Below, piece by piece: positions 33,705 to 42,884 of a DNA stretch of 64,000 bases; position 1 is the stretch's first letter; the number at the start of each line of letters is the position of its first letter. Both the position numbers and the translations under genes were made by a program. Origin of the DNA: Pseudomonas mucoides (GTDB lineage Bacteria; Pseudomonadota; Gammaproteobacteria; Pseudomonadales; Pseudomonadaceae); the NCBI RefSeq assembly GCF_015461845.1, contig NZ_JACOPW010000005.1:1-64000 (forward strand), given 5' to 3'. Under the pieces are notes generated by a model. The model saw nothing but the letters and a program-made list of their open reading frames with translations. It did not search any database and had not been told where the DNA came from.

Positions 33705-35324
33705 TTAGAACAGTTTGGTGAACAACCAGTACAGGCTGCCCGACAACATGATCGCCGCGGGCAAGGTCAGCACCCAGGCCATCAGCAGGTTGCGGATGGT
33801 TTTCATCTGCAAACCGCCGCCGTTGGCGACCATGCTCCCGGCCACACCCGACGACAACACATGGGTAGTCGACACCGGCAGGCCGAACATATCCGCCGCG
33901 CCAATCGTCAGCATCGCCACGGTTTCCGCCGAGGCGCCCTGGGCGTAGGTCAGGTGGGTCTTGCCGATCTTCTCGCCAACCGTCACCACGATGCGCTTCC
34001 AGCCGACCATGGTGCCCAGGCCCAAAGCAATCGCCACGGCGATTTTCACCCACAACGGAATGAAACGCGTCGAGTTGTCGATCTGCTGCTTGAACAGTTG
34101 CAGTTTGCCGCTGGTGTCGGCGTCGAAATTACCGACTTTGTTCTTGTCCATCAGGCGAATGGTTTCGCTGGTCAGGTACATGTCGTTGCGCACGTTGCCC
34201 ACGGCCTCGGCCGGCACTTTGGACAGCGAGCCGTAACCCTTGACCTGGGCGCCGATGCTGCCGGTGAGGGCGGCGAGTGCCGGGATCAGCTGCGGCGTGG
34301 CTTCCTTGCTGCGCACGTATTCGGACAGCACCGGACGCGGGTCGGCCGGGGCCGGTTGTGGCGCCGCCTTGACCAGCGCTTGCTGGGTCACTTCTGCTAC
34401 GGCGGCGAACTGCAGCGCCTGGTCGGCCGGCATGGTGCGGTTCAGCGCATAGGCCATGGGCAGCGTGCCGACCAGAATCAACATGATCAGGCCCATGCCT
34501 TTCTGGCCGTCGTTGGAACCGTGGGCGAACGAGACACCGGTGCAGGTCACGATCAACATCCCGCGAATCCACCACGGCGGCGGCGTGTTGCCGACCGGCG
34601 CCTTGTACAGCGCCCGATTCTTGACGAACGCACGCAAGGCCAGCAGCAACAGCGCGGCAAAGCCGAAGCCCACCAGCGGCGATAACAGCAACGCGTAGCC
34701 GATCTTGGTCGCCTGCGCCCAATCCACACCGCTGGTGCCGTCGTGACCGTGCATCAGGGCATTGGCCACGCCGACGCCGATAATCGAACCGATCAAGGTG
34801 TGCGACGACGAGGCCGGCAAGCCCAGCCACCAAGTGCCGAGGTTCCACAGGATCGCCGCGATCAACAGGGCGAAGATCATGGCGAAACCGGCGGAGGAAC
34901 CGACTTGCAGAATCAGCTCCACGGGCAGCAGGGCGATGATGCCGAACGCCACCGCACCGCTGGACAGCAGCACGCCGAGGAAGTTGAAGAAGCCGGACCA
35001 CGCCACCGCGAAGTTCGGCGGCATCGAGTTGGTGTAAATCACCGTGGCCACCGCGTTGGCGGTGTCGTGGAAACCGTTGACGAATTCAAAGCCCAGCGCG
35101 ATCAGCAGTGCTACGCCCAACAGCAGAAACGGGGTCCAAGTGGTGACCACCGTACCGAGTTCGCTCATGTCGTGCATCAGGCTGTAAGCGGTGAACAATA
35201 GCCCGCTGGCCAGCACCCCGAAAAACACCACGAGGGTAAGCAGGCTAGGCTTTTTATCGAGTTGAGGTTTGGCGCTACGGACAGCGGATGCCTGAGTATC
35301 GGCAGGGTAGGAAGGCGTAGCCAT
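33705..35324 (-). CDS. Inorganic phosphate transporter, PiT family
   Basis: A 539-residue polytopic permease. Both PiT repeat signatures are visible: GFEFVNGFHDTANAVATVIYT near 76-97 and, in the second half, ETVAMLTIGAADMFGLPVSTTHVLSSGVAGSM near 465-495; WWLGLPASSSHTLIGSIIG near 165 is the internal PiT repeat. A large hydrophilic loop (about 310-410) separates the halves. It takes up phosphate (metal-phosphate) with H+ symport at low affinity. Start at 35324, after an AGGA-like site. Confidence 0.92.
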   Translation of the reverse strand: MATPSYPADTQASAVRSAKPQLDKKPSLLTLVVFFGVLASGLLFTAYSLMHDMSELGTVVTTWTPFLLLGVALLIALGFEFVNGFHDTANAVATVIYTNSMPPNFAVAWSGFFNFLGVLLSSGAVAFGIIALLPVELILQVGSSAGFAMIFALLIAAILWNLGTWWLGLPASSSHTLIGSIIGVGVANALMHGHDGTSGVDWAQATKIGYALLLSPLVGFGFAALLLLALRAFVKNRALYKAPVGNTPPPWWIRGMLIVTCTGVSFAHGSNDGQKGMGLIMLILVGTLPMAYALNRTMPADQALQFAAVAEVTQQALVKAAPQPAPADPRPVLSEYVRSKEATPQLIPALAALTGSIGAQVKGYGSLSKVPAEAVGNVRNDMYLTSETIRLMDKNKVGNFDADTSGKLQLFKQQIDNSTRFIPLWVKIAVAIALGLGTMVGWKRIVVTVGEKIGKTHLTYAQGASAETVAMLTIGAADMFGLPVSTTHVLSSGVAGSMVANGGGLQMKTIRNLLMAWVLTLPAAIMLSGSLYWLFTKLF

Positions 35325-35436
35325 AACGAACAATCCTGATGAGGGAGGTGTATCAGGGATAGTCGTTGCTAATTGTTACAGAGAGACTGCGTCAGATCAG
35401 GGTTTAGGGTTTTTGCTATTCCGTTAATCAGAATTC

Positions 35437-35485
35437 CCCCGCAACCTGTAGCAGCAGGCTTCGCCAGCTACTGCAGGTTGCGGGG
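35437..35485. repeat. Inverted repeat, second REP-like family
   Basis: Arms CCCCGCAACCTGTAGCAG / CTACTGCAGGTTGCGGGG (one mismatch) with a 13-base loop, directly after the zntB stop. Same type as the repeat at 33642; probably a terminator for zntB. Confidence 0.85.
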
Positions 35486-35489
35486 AGAC

Positions 35490-36512
35490 TTAGTAATCCT
35501 GGCGCTTGCGAAACGCCCAGCGTCCGGCCAGCACGGTAAAGGTTGCGACCAGTGCCACCAGGATCCAGAACCCTTCCGGGTCGCCGGACAGAGGGATGCC
35601 GCCGACGTTCATGCCAAAGAAACCGGCAATGATGTTGATCGGCAACGCCAGCACCGTCACCACCGTCAGCGTAAACAGCGTGCGGTTGCTCTGCTCGTTG
35701 AGGTTGGCGGCGATTTCTTCTTGCAGCAGTTTGATCCGCTCACCCAGCGCCGTGAGGTCGTTGATGATCAGCGCAAACTCCTCGGTGGACTTGCGCAGCT
35801 CCTTGACGTCCTCCTTCTGCAGCCATTGCGGTGGCCGATTGAGCAAGCGCAGCAACGACCCCGGCTCCAGCGCCAGCAGGCGTTGCAGACGCACCAGCAC
35901 GCGGCGGTTGGCACCCAGTTCGGCGCGGTTGGTCGACAGCCGCGACGACAACAGTTCATCTTCGATCTGATCCACACTCAAGCTGGTCTTGCGCACGATT
36001 TGCGTCAGCACCTCGCCCTGATCGCGCAGCAAATGCACAAGCAACTCCAGCGGCGATCGAAAACATTCACCGGCCTTCACCGAAGAGCGCAGCTTGTCCA
36101 CCGAGTGCAGCGGTTGCAGACGGGCACTGATGATCAGCCGACTGCGGGCGCACACCCACAGGGTCGAGACATCCGAGGAGACCATGCTACTGAGGTTGAA
36201 CACCACGTCGTTGACCACCGCCAGCAACGCCGAATCCACATGTTCGATGCGCGTCGAACGCGAGCCTTCATGCAGCGCCTCGAAAAATTCCTCCGGCAAT
36301 TCCAGATGACTTTTCATCCAGCGCTCGCACGCGGCATGCGCCAGGTTCAGGTGCAGCCAGAGGAATTCTTGGCTGTCGTCGGGTTGTTGCAGGTATTGCA
36401 GCGCTTTGGCCGAATCGATCTCGCGACCACGTTCACCGGGGCGAAAACTGAAACCGTAGAGCAGGCCGAACAGGTCCGTGTCGCGATGGCTTTGGTCGAT
36501 GCTGTGGTTCAT
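35490..36512 (-). CDS. zntB: Zinc transporter ZntB (CorA family)
   Basis: A 340-residue CorA-superfamily protein: large N-terminal cytosolic domain with WLHLNLAHAACERWM near 57-71, then two C-terminal helices with the pore motif GMN at about 300-302 (FFGMNVGGIPLSGDPEGFW). CorA has YGMNF; the GMNVGGIPL form is that of ZntB, which moves zinc. Start at the ATG 36512; an upstream TTG is rejected. Confidence 0.9.
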   Translation of the reverse strand: MNHSIDQSHRDTDLFGLLYGFSFRPGERGREIDSAKALQYLQQPDDSQEFLWLHLNLAHAACERWMKSHLELPEEFFEALHEGSRSTRIEHVDSALLAVVNDVVFNLSSMVSSDVSTLWVCARSRLIISARLQPLHSVDKLRSSVKAGECFRSPLELLVHLLRDQGEVLTQIVRKTSLSVDQIEDELLSSRLSTNRAELGANRRVLVRLQRLLALEPGSLLRLLNRPPQWLQKEDVKELRKSTEEFALIINDLTALGERIKLLQEEIAANLNEQSNRTLFTLTVVTVLALPINIIAGFFGMNVGGIPLSGDPEGFWILVALVATFTVLAGRWAFRKRQDY

Positions 36513-36830
36513 GAGTGCTCGCAAGGGGGCGCTATCGCTCTATGTAGCAGCTGGCGAAGCCTGCGGCTGCAGGGTCGAGTTGTGGCGGGTTTACAGGTTC
36601 ACCTGAGCCGCATCATCGCAAGGATTCTTGACGGTTGTGTGACGGATCAATGAAGGCCAAATAGTGGCTCTACCGACGGTCGGATTGGATTAAAGAACCG
36701 CTCTGGCACGCCGATCTCGCTTACGTTAACGTGCGCGCCTTTGGCCACGAGCCAAGTCGCAGACAGGGACGTCCGGACACCTTTCACGCCATGTTGCGGC
36801 GTGTCTCACCCCTGTCATGAGTATCACTCG
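36513..36830. other. Intergenic region between zntB and the chemoreceptor gene
   Basis: 318 bases without a gene. Near the left end, 36543-36573 has CTGGCGAAGCC / TGCGGCTGCAG sequence of the second REP-like family (single copy, partial pairing). The rest should hold the divergent promoters; CGTTAACG at 36723-36731 is a short palindrome of unknown role. Nothing else is recognised. Confidence 0.6.
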
Positions 36831-38453
36831 ATGCTGCAAAAATCCCTGAGAGCACAAATCCTCGCCTTGTTGAGCGGCAGCCTGCTGGCGATGTTGCTGA
36901 TCGCTTTGGCTTGCTTTCATTTCCTGTCCAGCGGTGTTCAGAGCTACGCGAACCTGATTGACGGCCCGCTGCACACTTCCCAGTTGATCGATGAAGCCAA
37001 CCTGCAATTCAAGGTGCAGGTTCAGGAATGGAAAAACGTCCTGCTGCGCGGCAAGCAACCGGCGGACCTGGACAAATACTGGAAGCAATTCGAAGACCGT
37101 CAGCGCGATGTGCAAAGCATCCTCGGTGAACTGGCCGGGCAGAAGGGCATCGAGCCGCAACTCAAGACCCGCATCGAACGCCTGCGTGATGAACACCGCT
37201 TGCTGGGCACTGCCTATCAAAAGGGTCGCGATGCCTACGTCGCAGCCGGTGCCGACCCGACTGCTGGCGATACCGCTGTGAAAGGCGTGGACCGCGCGGC
37301 CAGTGATCAGATGAGCGAACTGGTTGTCGAACTGCGCAAACAGGGCGCCGAGCAGTCGAAGCTAATCAGTGCCGACGCTGACCGCACCGTGTTGCTGGGG
37401 ATCATCGTGATGCTCGCCTCGGGCTTGCTGATCGGTCTGTTGAGCCTGTGGCTGGTCAACCGCAATCTGGTTGAACCGATTCGCAAACTGATCGACTACG
37501 TGGCGCAACTCAGCCAGGGCAAATTCGCCGATCGCGTGGCCAGCACCCGTCAGGATGAGCTGGGCAAACTGGCGGTCGCCGCCAATACCCTGCGCGATTT
37601 CCTCGCCGACACCTTCAGCCATTTGCAGCGCAGCGCCAAGGACCTCGACAGCGCCAGCGGCGAACTGAACGCCATCGCCAGCCAGATGGCGGGTGGCACC
37701 AACGAGCAGTTCAACCGCACTGATCAGGTGGCCACGGCGATGAATGAAATGTCCGCGACCGCGCAAGAAGTTGCGCGTCACGCCGCCGACGCCGCACGCG
37801 CTGCCGACGACGCTGACCAGTCCGCGCAACAGGGCGAAAAAGTCATGCAGGGCACCATCCATACCATCACCCAGATGCGCGGTGAAATCGCCAACACCGC
37901 CACGGTCATTCGTCAGCTGGAAACCGACAGCGGCCGCATCGGCAAGGTGCTGGAAGTGATTCGCGGCATCGCCGAACAGACCAACCTGCTGGCGCTCAAC
38001 GCCGCCATCGAAGCGGCCCGTGCCGGTGAAGCCGGGCGCGGTTTTGCGGTGGTCGCCGATGAAGTGCGCAGCCTGGCCCAGCGCACGGCGGCGTCGATCA
38101 TCGAGATCAACCAGATCATTCAGACCGTGCAAACCGGCGCGGTGGACGCGGCGCAGGCGATTGAAAGCGGGCAGTCACGCAGTGAAGAAAGCGTGCAGCA
38201 AGTGACCGAGGCCGGCGCCATGCTGGAGCGGATCACCCAGGCCGTCGAAGCGATTCGCGACATGAACCGCCAGATCGCCACCGCTGCCGAAGAGCAGACC
38301 TCGGTGGCCGAGGACATCTCGCGCAACCTTACCGAGATCACCAGCATCGCCAGTACCAATCTGGACAACGTGCAACGCACCGAAGCGGCAAGCCACAACC
38401 TGCACGGGGTGTCGTCGCAGTTGAATGAAGTGACGGCGCGTTTGAGCGCGTAA
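36831..38453 (+). CDS. Methyl-accepting chemotaxis protein
   Basis: A 540-residue inner-membrane chemoreceptor. TM1 at about 11-32, a periplasmic helical-bundle ligand domain (about 33-185), TM2 (about 183-205), a HAMP domain (about 206-260), and a signalling domain with the conserved hairpin EQTNLLALNAAIEAARAGEAGRGFAVVADEVR near 383-415. The ligand is not known; the four-helix domain lacks a recognisable Cache or PAS fold. Start at 36831, where hydrophobic TM1 begins right after the basic N terminus. Confidence 0.93.
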   Translation: MLQKSLRAQILALLSGSLLAMLLIALACFHFLSSGVQSYANLIDGPLHTSQLIDEANLQFKVQVQEWKNVLLRGKQPADLDKYWKQFEDRQRDVQSILGELAGQKGIEPQLKTRIERLRDEHRLLGTAYQKGRDAYVAAGADPTAGDTAVKGVDRAASDQMSELVVELRKQGAEQSKLISADADRTVLLGIIVMLASGLLIGLLSLWLVNRNLVEPIRKLIDYVAQLSQGKFADRVASTRQDELGKLAVAANTLRDFLADTFSHLQRSAKDLDSASGELNAIASQMAGGTNEQFNRTDQVATAMNEMSATAQEVARHAADAARAADDADQSAQQGEKVMQGTIHTITQMRGEIANTATVIRQLETDSGRIGKVLEVIRGIAEQTNLLALNAAIEAARAGEAGRGFAVVADEVRSLAQRTAASIIEINQIIQTVQTGAVDAAQAIESGQSRSEESVQQVTEAGAMLERITQAVEAIRDMNRQIATAAEEQTSVAEDISRNLTEITSIASTNLDNVQRTEAASHNLHGVSSQLNEVTARLSA

Positions 38454-38462
38454 GGCCGACGG

Positions 38463-38497
38463 CTGTGTACCGGCTCGCTTACCGAGTCGGTACACAG
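38463..38497 (+). terminator. Possible terminator after the chemoreceptor gene
   Basis: Perfect 10-bp inverted repeat CTGTGTACCG / CGGTACACAG, loop of 15 bases, ten bases after the stop. No long T-run follows. Confidence 0.55.
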
Positions 38498-38564
38498 TCG
38501 ATCTCAAGTGCGGCCGGGCCATGTCGATGTGGGAGATACCCAAATCCCACACTGGATACATCCC

Positions 38565-39002
38565 ATGGTCAGCATCACCTCTGTCTCGATCAACCAGACC
38601 CTCACCACCTCCACCAGCAAAACCGCGATCAGCGATCCCGCCGCCGACACCTCCGTCACCGCCACTACCGAGACGCCTTCCGACGACAGCAAAGTGGCCG
38701 CCGGTGGCGCTCCCGCGTCGAGCGACAGCAGTTCCAGCAGCAGCGAAGAATCCGATGCGGTGAAAGCCTTGCGCAAGCAAATCGCCGAACTGCAAAAGCA
38801 GATGCAGGAACAACAGCAACAGCTGCAAGCAGCCCAGGCAAAACAGGAAGATGCCGACGCCAAAGCCGCTGATGTCGCGGCGGCTCAGTCGCAGGTGGCG
38901 ACCACCTCAGGTTCGTTGCAGACAGCAACGGCGGCGTTGTTGCAGGCGTTGCAGGACGCTGATTCCAGCACGTCGGGGTCGCTGGTCAGTACCAGCGCCT
39001 AA
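38565..39002 (+). CDS. FlxA-like coiled-coil protein
   Basis: A 145-residue hydrophilic protein. Residues 1-55 are Ser/Thr-rich and probably disordered; 60-110 form a Gln-rich coiled coil (AVKALRKQIAELQKQMQEQQ...), and an Ala/Ser-rich tail follows. FlxA-like family proteins show this pattern and are linked to flagellar or surface functions, but the role is not established. The ATG at 38565 is the start that gives the standard VSITSVSINQT opening. Its stop overlaps the 3' end of the convergent histidine kinase gene by four bases. Confidence 0.72.
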   Translation: MVSITSVSINQTLTTSTSKTAISDPAADTSVTATTETPSDDSKVAAGGAPASSDSSSSSSEESDAVKALRKQIAELQKQMQEQQQQLQAAQAKQEDADAKAADVAAAQSQVATTSGSLQTATAALLQALQDADSSTSGSLVSTSA

Positions 39003-40177
39003 GCCTGCACAGGCAGTGTGAAGGTAAACGTCGTGCCCTGTAGCGCGGTCGAAACCACGTCCAGTTTTCCACCGTGGGACTGCGCAATCTGACTGGCAAT
39101 GTACAAGCCCAATCCGAGGCCGGTCTGCGGCGTATCGCTGGCAGGTCGCGAGTAGGGGCGGAACAGGTAGGCCAATGCGTTCTCGGCAATCAGCCCCTGA
39201 TTTTTTACGCTCAGGAGGAAGTGCCTGTCCTTGATCTGCGCATTGACCTCGACAGGACCTTGGGGATCGCCGTGGATTACCGCATTCGCCACCAGATTGG
39301 ACAGCAACTGGGCGACCCGCTCGCGGTCGCACGGGACATTGTGCAAATCGCCGATGGAAGAGGATATGACGCGGTCCGGGTGAACACTCTGGACCTCGGA
39401 AATCACATGCCGTAAAGCCGCGCCCAGATCCGCGCAGGGTTTGATGTTCACCGGAATGCCGCTGCCAAAGGAGCCACGGGCAAAATCCAGCACGTCATCG
39501 ACCAGTCGGGTGGCGCGTCGGGCGCTGGTGAGGATATGCCGGGCCCGTTGCTGATTCGCGGGCTCAGGCAGTTTTCGCAGGAGCATTTCGGCGCCGGCAC
39601 TGATCGCGAACAACGGGTTGCGCAGGTCATGGCCGAGCACGGCGATGAACTGTTCGCGCAATTGCGAGGTTTCACGTTCCTGCTTGAGTGCCGTTTCGGT
39701 GTGCTGCTGGTTTTCTTCGGCTTCGATTTGCAGCGCCAGCATCCGGGCGAAGGATTCCATGGTGCTCTGGATCGTGCTGGATGTGAGCGGTGCAGGGTGG
39801 GGATCAAGTGCGCAAATGGTGCCGAAAAAGCGTCCGTCGGTGCGGAAGATCGGCACTGAGATGTAGCTTTCAAACTGGTGAATACGCGGCGTGTGGTGAC
39901 TGTGGTAGAGCGGGTCTTCACTGGCCTTGTCGATCACCACCGACTGGTGGGCCTGACGAATTTCGTGGCACAGGGTCGTGGCCACCTCCAGCTCACCGCC
40001 GACCTGCAGGCCAAAATCCAGTTGATCGAGCACGGCGCAAGCGGTCCAGGAATTCTCCGTCACGCGCGCCACCGCGCAGAAACGCAGGCCCGTCAACTCG
40101 CGGATGACCTGGAGAATCGCCGGCACCGCGCTGATCCGACCGATCGTGGCGATGTCTGCTGCCGCTGTTTGCCCCAT
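38999..40177 (-). CDS. GAF-domain sensor histidine kinase
   Basis: A 392-residue soluble kinase: GAF domain at about 15-155 (VPIFRTDGRFFGTICALDP), HisKA with His183 in VLGHDLRNPLF, and HATPase_c with N-box LSNLVANAVIHG, a VKNQG box (Asn in place of the usual Asp, seen in a subset of kinases) and TGLGLGLYIA. No membrane segment, so the signal is cytosolic. No response regulator is adjacent, making it an orphan kinase. Start at 40177 (AGGGA 9 bases upstream). Confidence 0.9.
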   Translation of the reverse strand: MGQTAAADIATIGRISAVPAILQVIRELTGLRFCAVARVTENSWTACAVLDQLDFGLQVGGELEVATTLCHEIRQAHQSVVIDKASEDPLYHSHHTPRIHQFESYISVPIFRTDGRFFGTICALDPHPAPLTSSTIQSTMESFARMLALQIEAEENQQHTETALKQERETSQLREQFIAVLGHDLRNPLFAISAGAEMLLRKLPEPANQQRARHILTSARRATRLVDDVLDFARGSFGSGIPVNIKPCADLGAALRHVISEVQSVHPDRVISSSIGDLHNVPCDRERVAQLLSNLVANAVIHGDPQGPVEVNAQIKDRHFLLSVKNQGLIAENALAYLFRPYSRPASDTPQTGLGLGLYIASQIAQSHGGKLDVVSTALQGTTFTFTLPVQA

Positions 40178-40256
40178 ATCGATCAATCCCTGCGTGAACA
40201 CCGTGGACCGATTCTATCGGGCTGGCGGCGCGTTGGCTCGCGCTGAATTCGGGACG

Positions 40257-40292
40257 TAAAAAAGCCGCACGATTTGGAGATCGTGCGGCTTT
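40257..40292 (-). terminator. Terminator of the PepSY-domain gene
   Basis: Perfect stem AAAGCCGCACGAT / ATCGTGCGGCTTT with a 6-base loop; on the minus strand a run of T follows, 12 bases past the PepSY stop. Confidence 0.88.
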
Positions 40293-40303
40293 ATCAGTTC
40301 GGG

Positions 40304-40609
40304 TTACTTGTCCTGTTTGTTGCTCAGGACTTTGCCGGTCGCAGCATCGAAATCGACGTCCCATTCCGTGCCGTCAGCCAGACGCAGTTCAACTTCGTAT
40401 TCGTAGCCGTTGAAGTGGTTGTCCAGGTCCGTGTCGGTGATGGTCGCACCCGGATGCAGTTTCAGCGCTGCCTGGTTCAGTTCTTCCAGCGGCTTGATCT
40501 TGCCGCTCTTGACCAGTTCATGGATCTGATCGACACGAACATCAGCCTGGGCCAGGCCAGCAGTGAGGGTCAGGGCAGCGGCGGTGAACAGGGCCGTCAA
40601 TGTTTTCAT
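40304..40609 (-). CDS. PepSY-domain periplasmic protein
   Basis: A 101-residue exported protein: signal peptide MKTLTALFTAAALTLTAGLA with cleavage near AQA-D, then a single PepSY domain (LEELNQAALKLHPGATITDT ... EYEVELRLADGTEWDVDFDA+ATGKVL). PepSY proteins bind or inhibit proteases or buffer metals in the periplasm; the ligand is unknown. AAGGAA lies 8-9 bases before the ATG. Confidence 0.9.
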   Translation of the reverse strand: MKTLTALFTAAALTLTAGLAQADVRVDQIHELVKSGKIKPLEELNQAALKLHPGATITDTDLDNHFNGYEYEVELRLADGTEWDVDFDAATGKVLSNKQDK

Positions 40610-40716
40610 GAAGTTCTTTCCTTGGGTTGTTCTGTTTAAGTGGCGCCAGATTAACTATGGCAACTTAATTCATCCTTAATTCCAGAAAGCCACCACCCAC
40701 AAGTGCTGCCCAATTC

Positions 40717-40744
40717 CTGTGGGAGCGTGGCTTGCCCGCGATAG
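40717..40744. repeat. Single REP half-element
   Basis: TGTGGGAGCGTGGCTTGCCC+GCGATAGC, one arm only; no inverse partner is found nearby, so it is a lone copy between the PepSY gene and glpQ. Confidence 0.75.
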
Positions 40745-40762
40745 CCGCACTGCGGTCCCGAA

Positions 40763-41890
40763 TCAATACCCGTTATTCTGCAGCAACTGCGCAACCGTCC
40801 CCGCCGCCGGCCGCTTATAGAACTTCAACAACTCACTGGCCCGGTTAGTAAAGACCCCGTCCACCCCGGCATCCATCACCTTCTGGTAATCCACCGCATC
40901 ATCAATGGTGTACACGTGCACCAACAAACCCTGATCGTGGGTGAACTGGTTCATCCACGGCTGCACCAGGTCCGAATAGCTCTGATCGCCACCCTGGGTC
41001 AGTGCGGCGGAAGGGCCGGTGCCGACAGCGCCCTGGGCCTTGGCGTACTCGACCCATTGCTGAAATTCAGCTTTGTCTTTCGGTTCCTGCCTGGCGTAAT
41101 AAGTGGCTTTGTCCTTGTCGCCAGATTCAGCGAACGTCACTTTGGATTTCGGCTCGATGCTGCCTTCGCCGACCCACAGCAGCAGGATCTTCGGCACTTT
41201 CGGCATTTCTTTTTGCAGCAGTTCCAGGCTGCTCTTCTCGAAGGTCTGCAGCACGACCTTGCCTTTGCCCTGGCCGACCGCCAGATCACTTTTCCCCAGT
41301 TTCGAACCGGCCGGGCTCAGCCAGCCTCGGTCCTGCAACTTGTCCTTGAGGTCGCGCTCGATGCCGGGGAATTGCTTCGGCTCTTTGGTCTCGATGTACA
41401 AGCCCGGCTTGTGCAGCGGGTTGCCTTGGGCGATGTCGATGATCTCGTCCAGCGTCAGGATTTTCAGCCCGGCGTAGGACGGACGCGCGCGATCCGGGTA
41501 AGCCGTGTTGAACCAACTGCCGGCGTCGAGGGTTTTCAGCTCGGCCATGGTGAACGCGTTGGCCGGGCTGTTCTTGCGATCCGGGAACCGGGTGGCGACG
41601 TCGGTGGTGCGTTGCAGGTTGTTGTCGTGCAGGGCAAACAGCACGCCGTCCTTGCTGCGTTGCAGGTCCATTTCCAGGTAATCGGCGCCCAGGTCGCGGG
41701 CCAGTTTATAGGCGGCCGCGGTGGACTCGGGGGCATCGAACGACGCGCCGCGGTGGGCGATTACCGCCGGGTGCGGAATGCCCAAACGGCTGGCCAGAGC
41801 GGTCGGGCTGGGCTCGCTGGCGGCCTGTGCCTGGCCGAGGCCGAGCATCAGGCTCAGCAGCAGGGCGCTTTTGGTGAAGGTAACCGGCAT
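40763..41890 (-). CDS. glpQ: Periplasmic glycerophosphodiester phosphodiesterase
   Basis: A 375-residue secreted enzyme. Signal peptide MPVTFTKSALLLSLMLGLGQAQA, then a GDPD TIM barrel with HRGASFDAPEST (catalytic His), DYLEMDLQRSKDG and HDNNLQRTT (second His), LYIETKEP, and the closing DGVFTNRASE. It releases glycerol 3-phosphate from deacylated phospholipids in the periplasm. Start at 41890, eight bases after AAGGA; an upstream in-frame ATG would bury the signal peptide. Confidence 0.93.
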   Translation of the reverse strand: MPVTFTKSALLLSLMLGLGQAQAASEPSPTALASRLGIPHPAVIAHRGASFDAPESTAAAYKLARDLGADYLEMDLQRSKDGVLFALHDNNLQRTTDVATRFPDRKNSPANAFTMAELKTLDAGSWFNTAYPDRARPSYAGLKILTLDEIIDIAQGNPLHKPGLYIETKEPKQFPGIERDLKDKLQDRGWLSPAGSKLGKSDLAVGQGKGKVVLQTFEKSSLELLQKEMPKVPKILLLWVGEGSIEPKSKVTFAESGDKDKATYYARQEPKDKAEFQQWVEYAKAQGAVGTGPSAALTQGGDQSYSDLVQPWMNQFTHDQGLLVHVYTIDDAVDYQKVMDAGVDGVFTNRASELLKFYKRPAAGTVAQLLQNNGY

Positions 41891-42127
41891 GTCGAGATCC
41901 TTTCGCAGAGAGATTTTCAAAGACGTCCCTTTTAACAACTGAGCGCCGCTCGCGCTATCGCCAGACCGACATAAACGTGTTTAAAGCTCATTTTTTCAGC
42001 GCCGGTGTGCGCTGCTTTGCAGTACTCTTGGCCGCGGCAGTTTCCCCGGCAGAGGGAAACCCGCGTCGATTTCCTTGCGTGTAAACCATCGATCACCGGT
42101 CGTTAACGACCTTTTTGTGAGGTTTAT

Positions 42128-42454
42128 ATGCGCATCACTTCCGAACTCATCTGCCAGGCTGCCGACCAACTCAACGGCTTCGTCGGCCTCAATCGCAAGA
42201 CGGGTCATTACATCGTTCGATTCAGCGAAGACGCGTTCGGCATGGACGTGGCCGATGACGGCATCATTCCGGTGAGCGAGTTTGTCTGGGCGCCAGGGCC
42301 GGGGCCGGTCATGACGCTCAAGCGTGAGTTGATTCAGTTGCTGCTGGATCAGAATATTGATGACCGCATCAACATCACCGAGCCGTTGCGGGTGTATATG
42401 CAGCGGCGGGACGTGCCGCAGATTGCGGCGGTGCGGAGTCTTGTCCGGGGTTGA
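42128..42454 (+). CDS. DUF2025 family protein
   Basis: A 108-residue cytosolic protein. The conserved core NGFVGLNRKTGHYIVRFSED+AFGMDVADDGIIPVSEFVW is what I remember of DUF2025, a small family nearly confined to Pseudomonas (PA1123 is the type member). No catalytic motif. TGAGG lies 7 bases before the ATG. Function unknown. Confidence 0.75.
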   Translation: MRITSELICQAADQLNGFVGLNRKTGHYIVRFSEDAFGMDVADDGIIPVSEFVWAPGPGPVMTLKRELIQLLLDQNIDDRINITEPLRVYMQRRDVPQIAAVRSLVRG

Positions 42455-42480
42455 AGGTTTGCGGAGCCTTGGCTGGCCTC

Positions 42481-42545
42481 ATCGCAAGCAGGCTCACTCC
42501 TACAGTTGAAACGCGTTCCCCTGTAGGAGTGAGCCTGCTCGCGAT
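42481..42545. repeat. Inverted REP pair
   Basis: Arms ATCGCAAGCAGGCTCACTCC+TACAG and the inverse CTGTAGGAGTGAGCCTGCTC+GCGAT with a 15-base spacer; one mismatch (A/G) in the core. Between DUF2025 and the next convergent gene. Confidence 0.92.
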
Positions 42546-42570
42546 GGCGTCCAAAAGGACACCACAACGC

Positions 42571-42879
42571 TCAGAGCTGAAACCGATAATCCCGCTCAAC
42601 CCTGCACACCCGCGTCTGACACTCCGCATACCACGTCGACCGCCCACGCTCACGAATCTGACTGTGCTCGGGATGATGTTTCCACGCCAGAATCGCCGCT
42701 TCACTGGCCCAATACGAAACCGTAATCCCGAGCCCATCCTCGCCCCGAGCTGATTCCACACCCAGAAACCCCGGCTGCTCACGAGCCAGTTCCACCATGC
42801 GTTCGGCGGCCTCGGCGTAACCGTGATCACCTTCAGTGCGCCGGGAGGTGAAAATCACCGCGTAGTAAGGCGTCGTCAT
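42571..42879 (-). CDS. Antibiotic biosynthesis monooxygenase (ABM)-domain protein
   Basis: A 102-residue ferredoxin-like dimeric alpha+beta barrel protein: YYAVIFTSRRTEGDHGYAEA at the start, the QPGFLGVESARGEDGLGIT strand pair typical of ABM proteins, and SYWASEAAILAWKHHPEH. Members are quinone or haem-degrading monooxygenases or of unknown role. It is 5 bases downstream of the gene at 42885 on the same strand, so both are likely one transcript. Confidence 0.86.
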   Translation of the reverse strand: MTTPYYAVIFTSRRTEGDHGYAEAAERMVELAREQPGFLGVESARGEDGLGITVSYWASEAAILAWKHHPEHSQIRERGRSTWYAECQTRVCRVERDYRFQL

Positions 42880-42884
42880 GGTTT

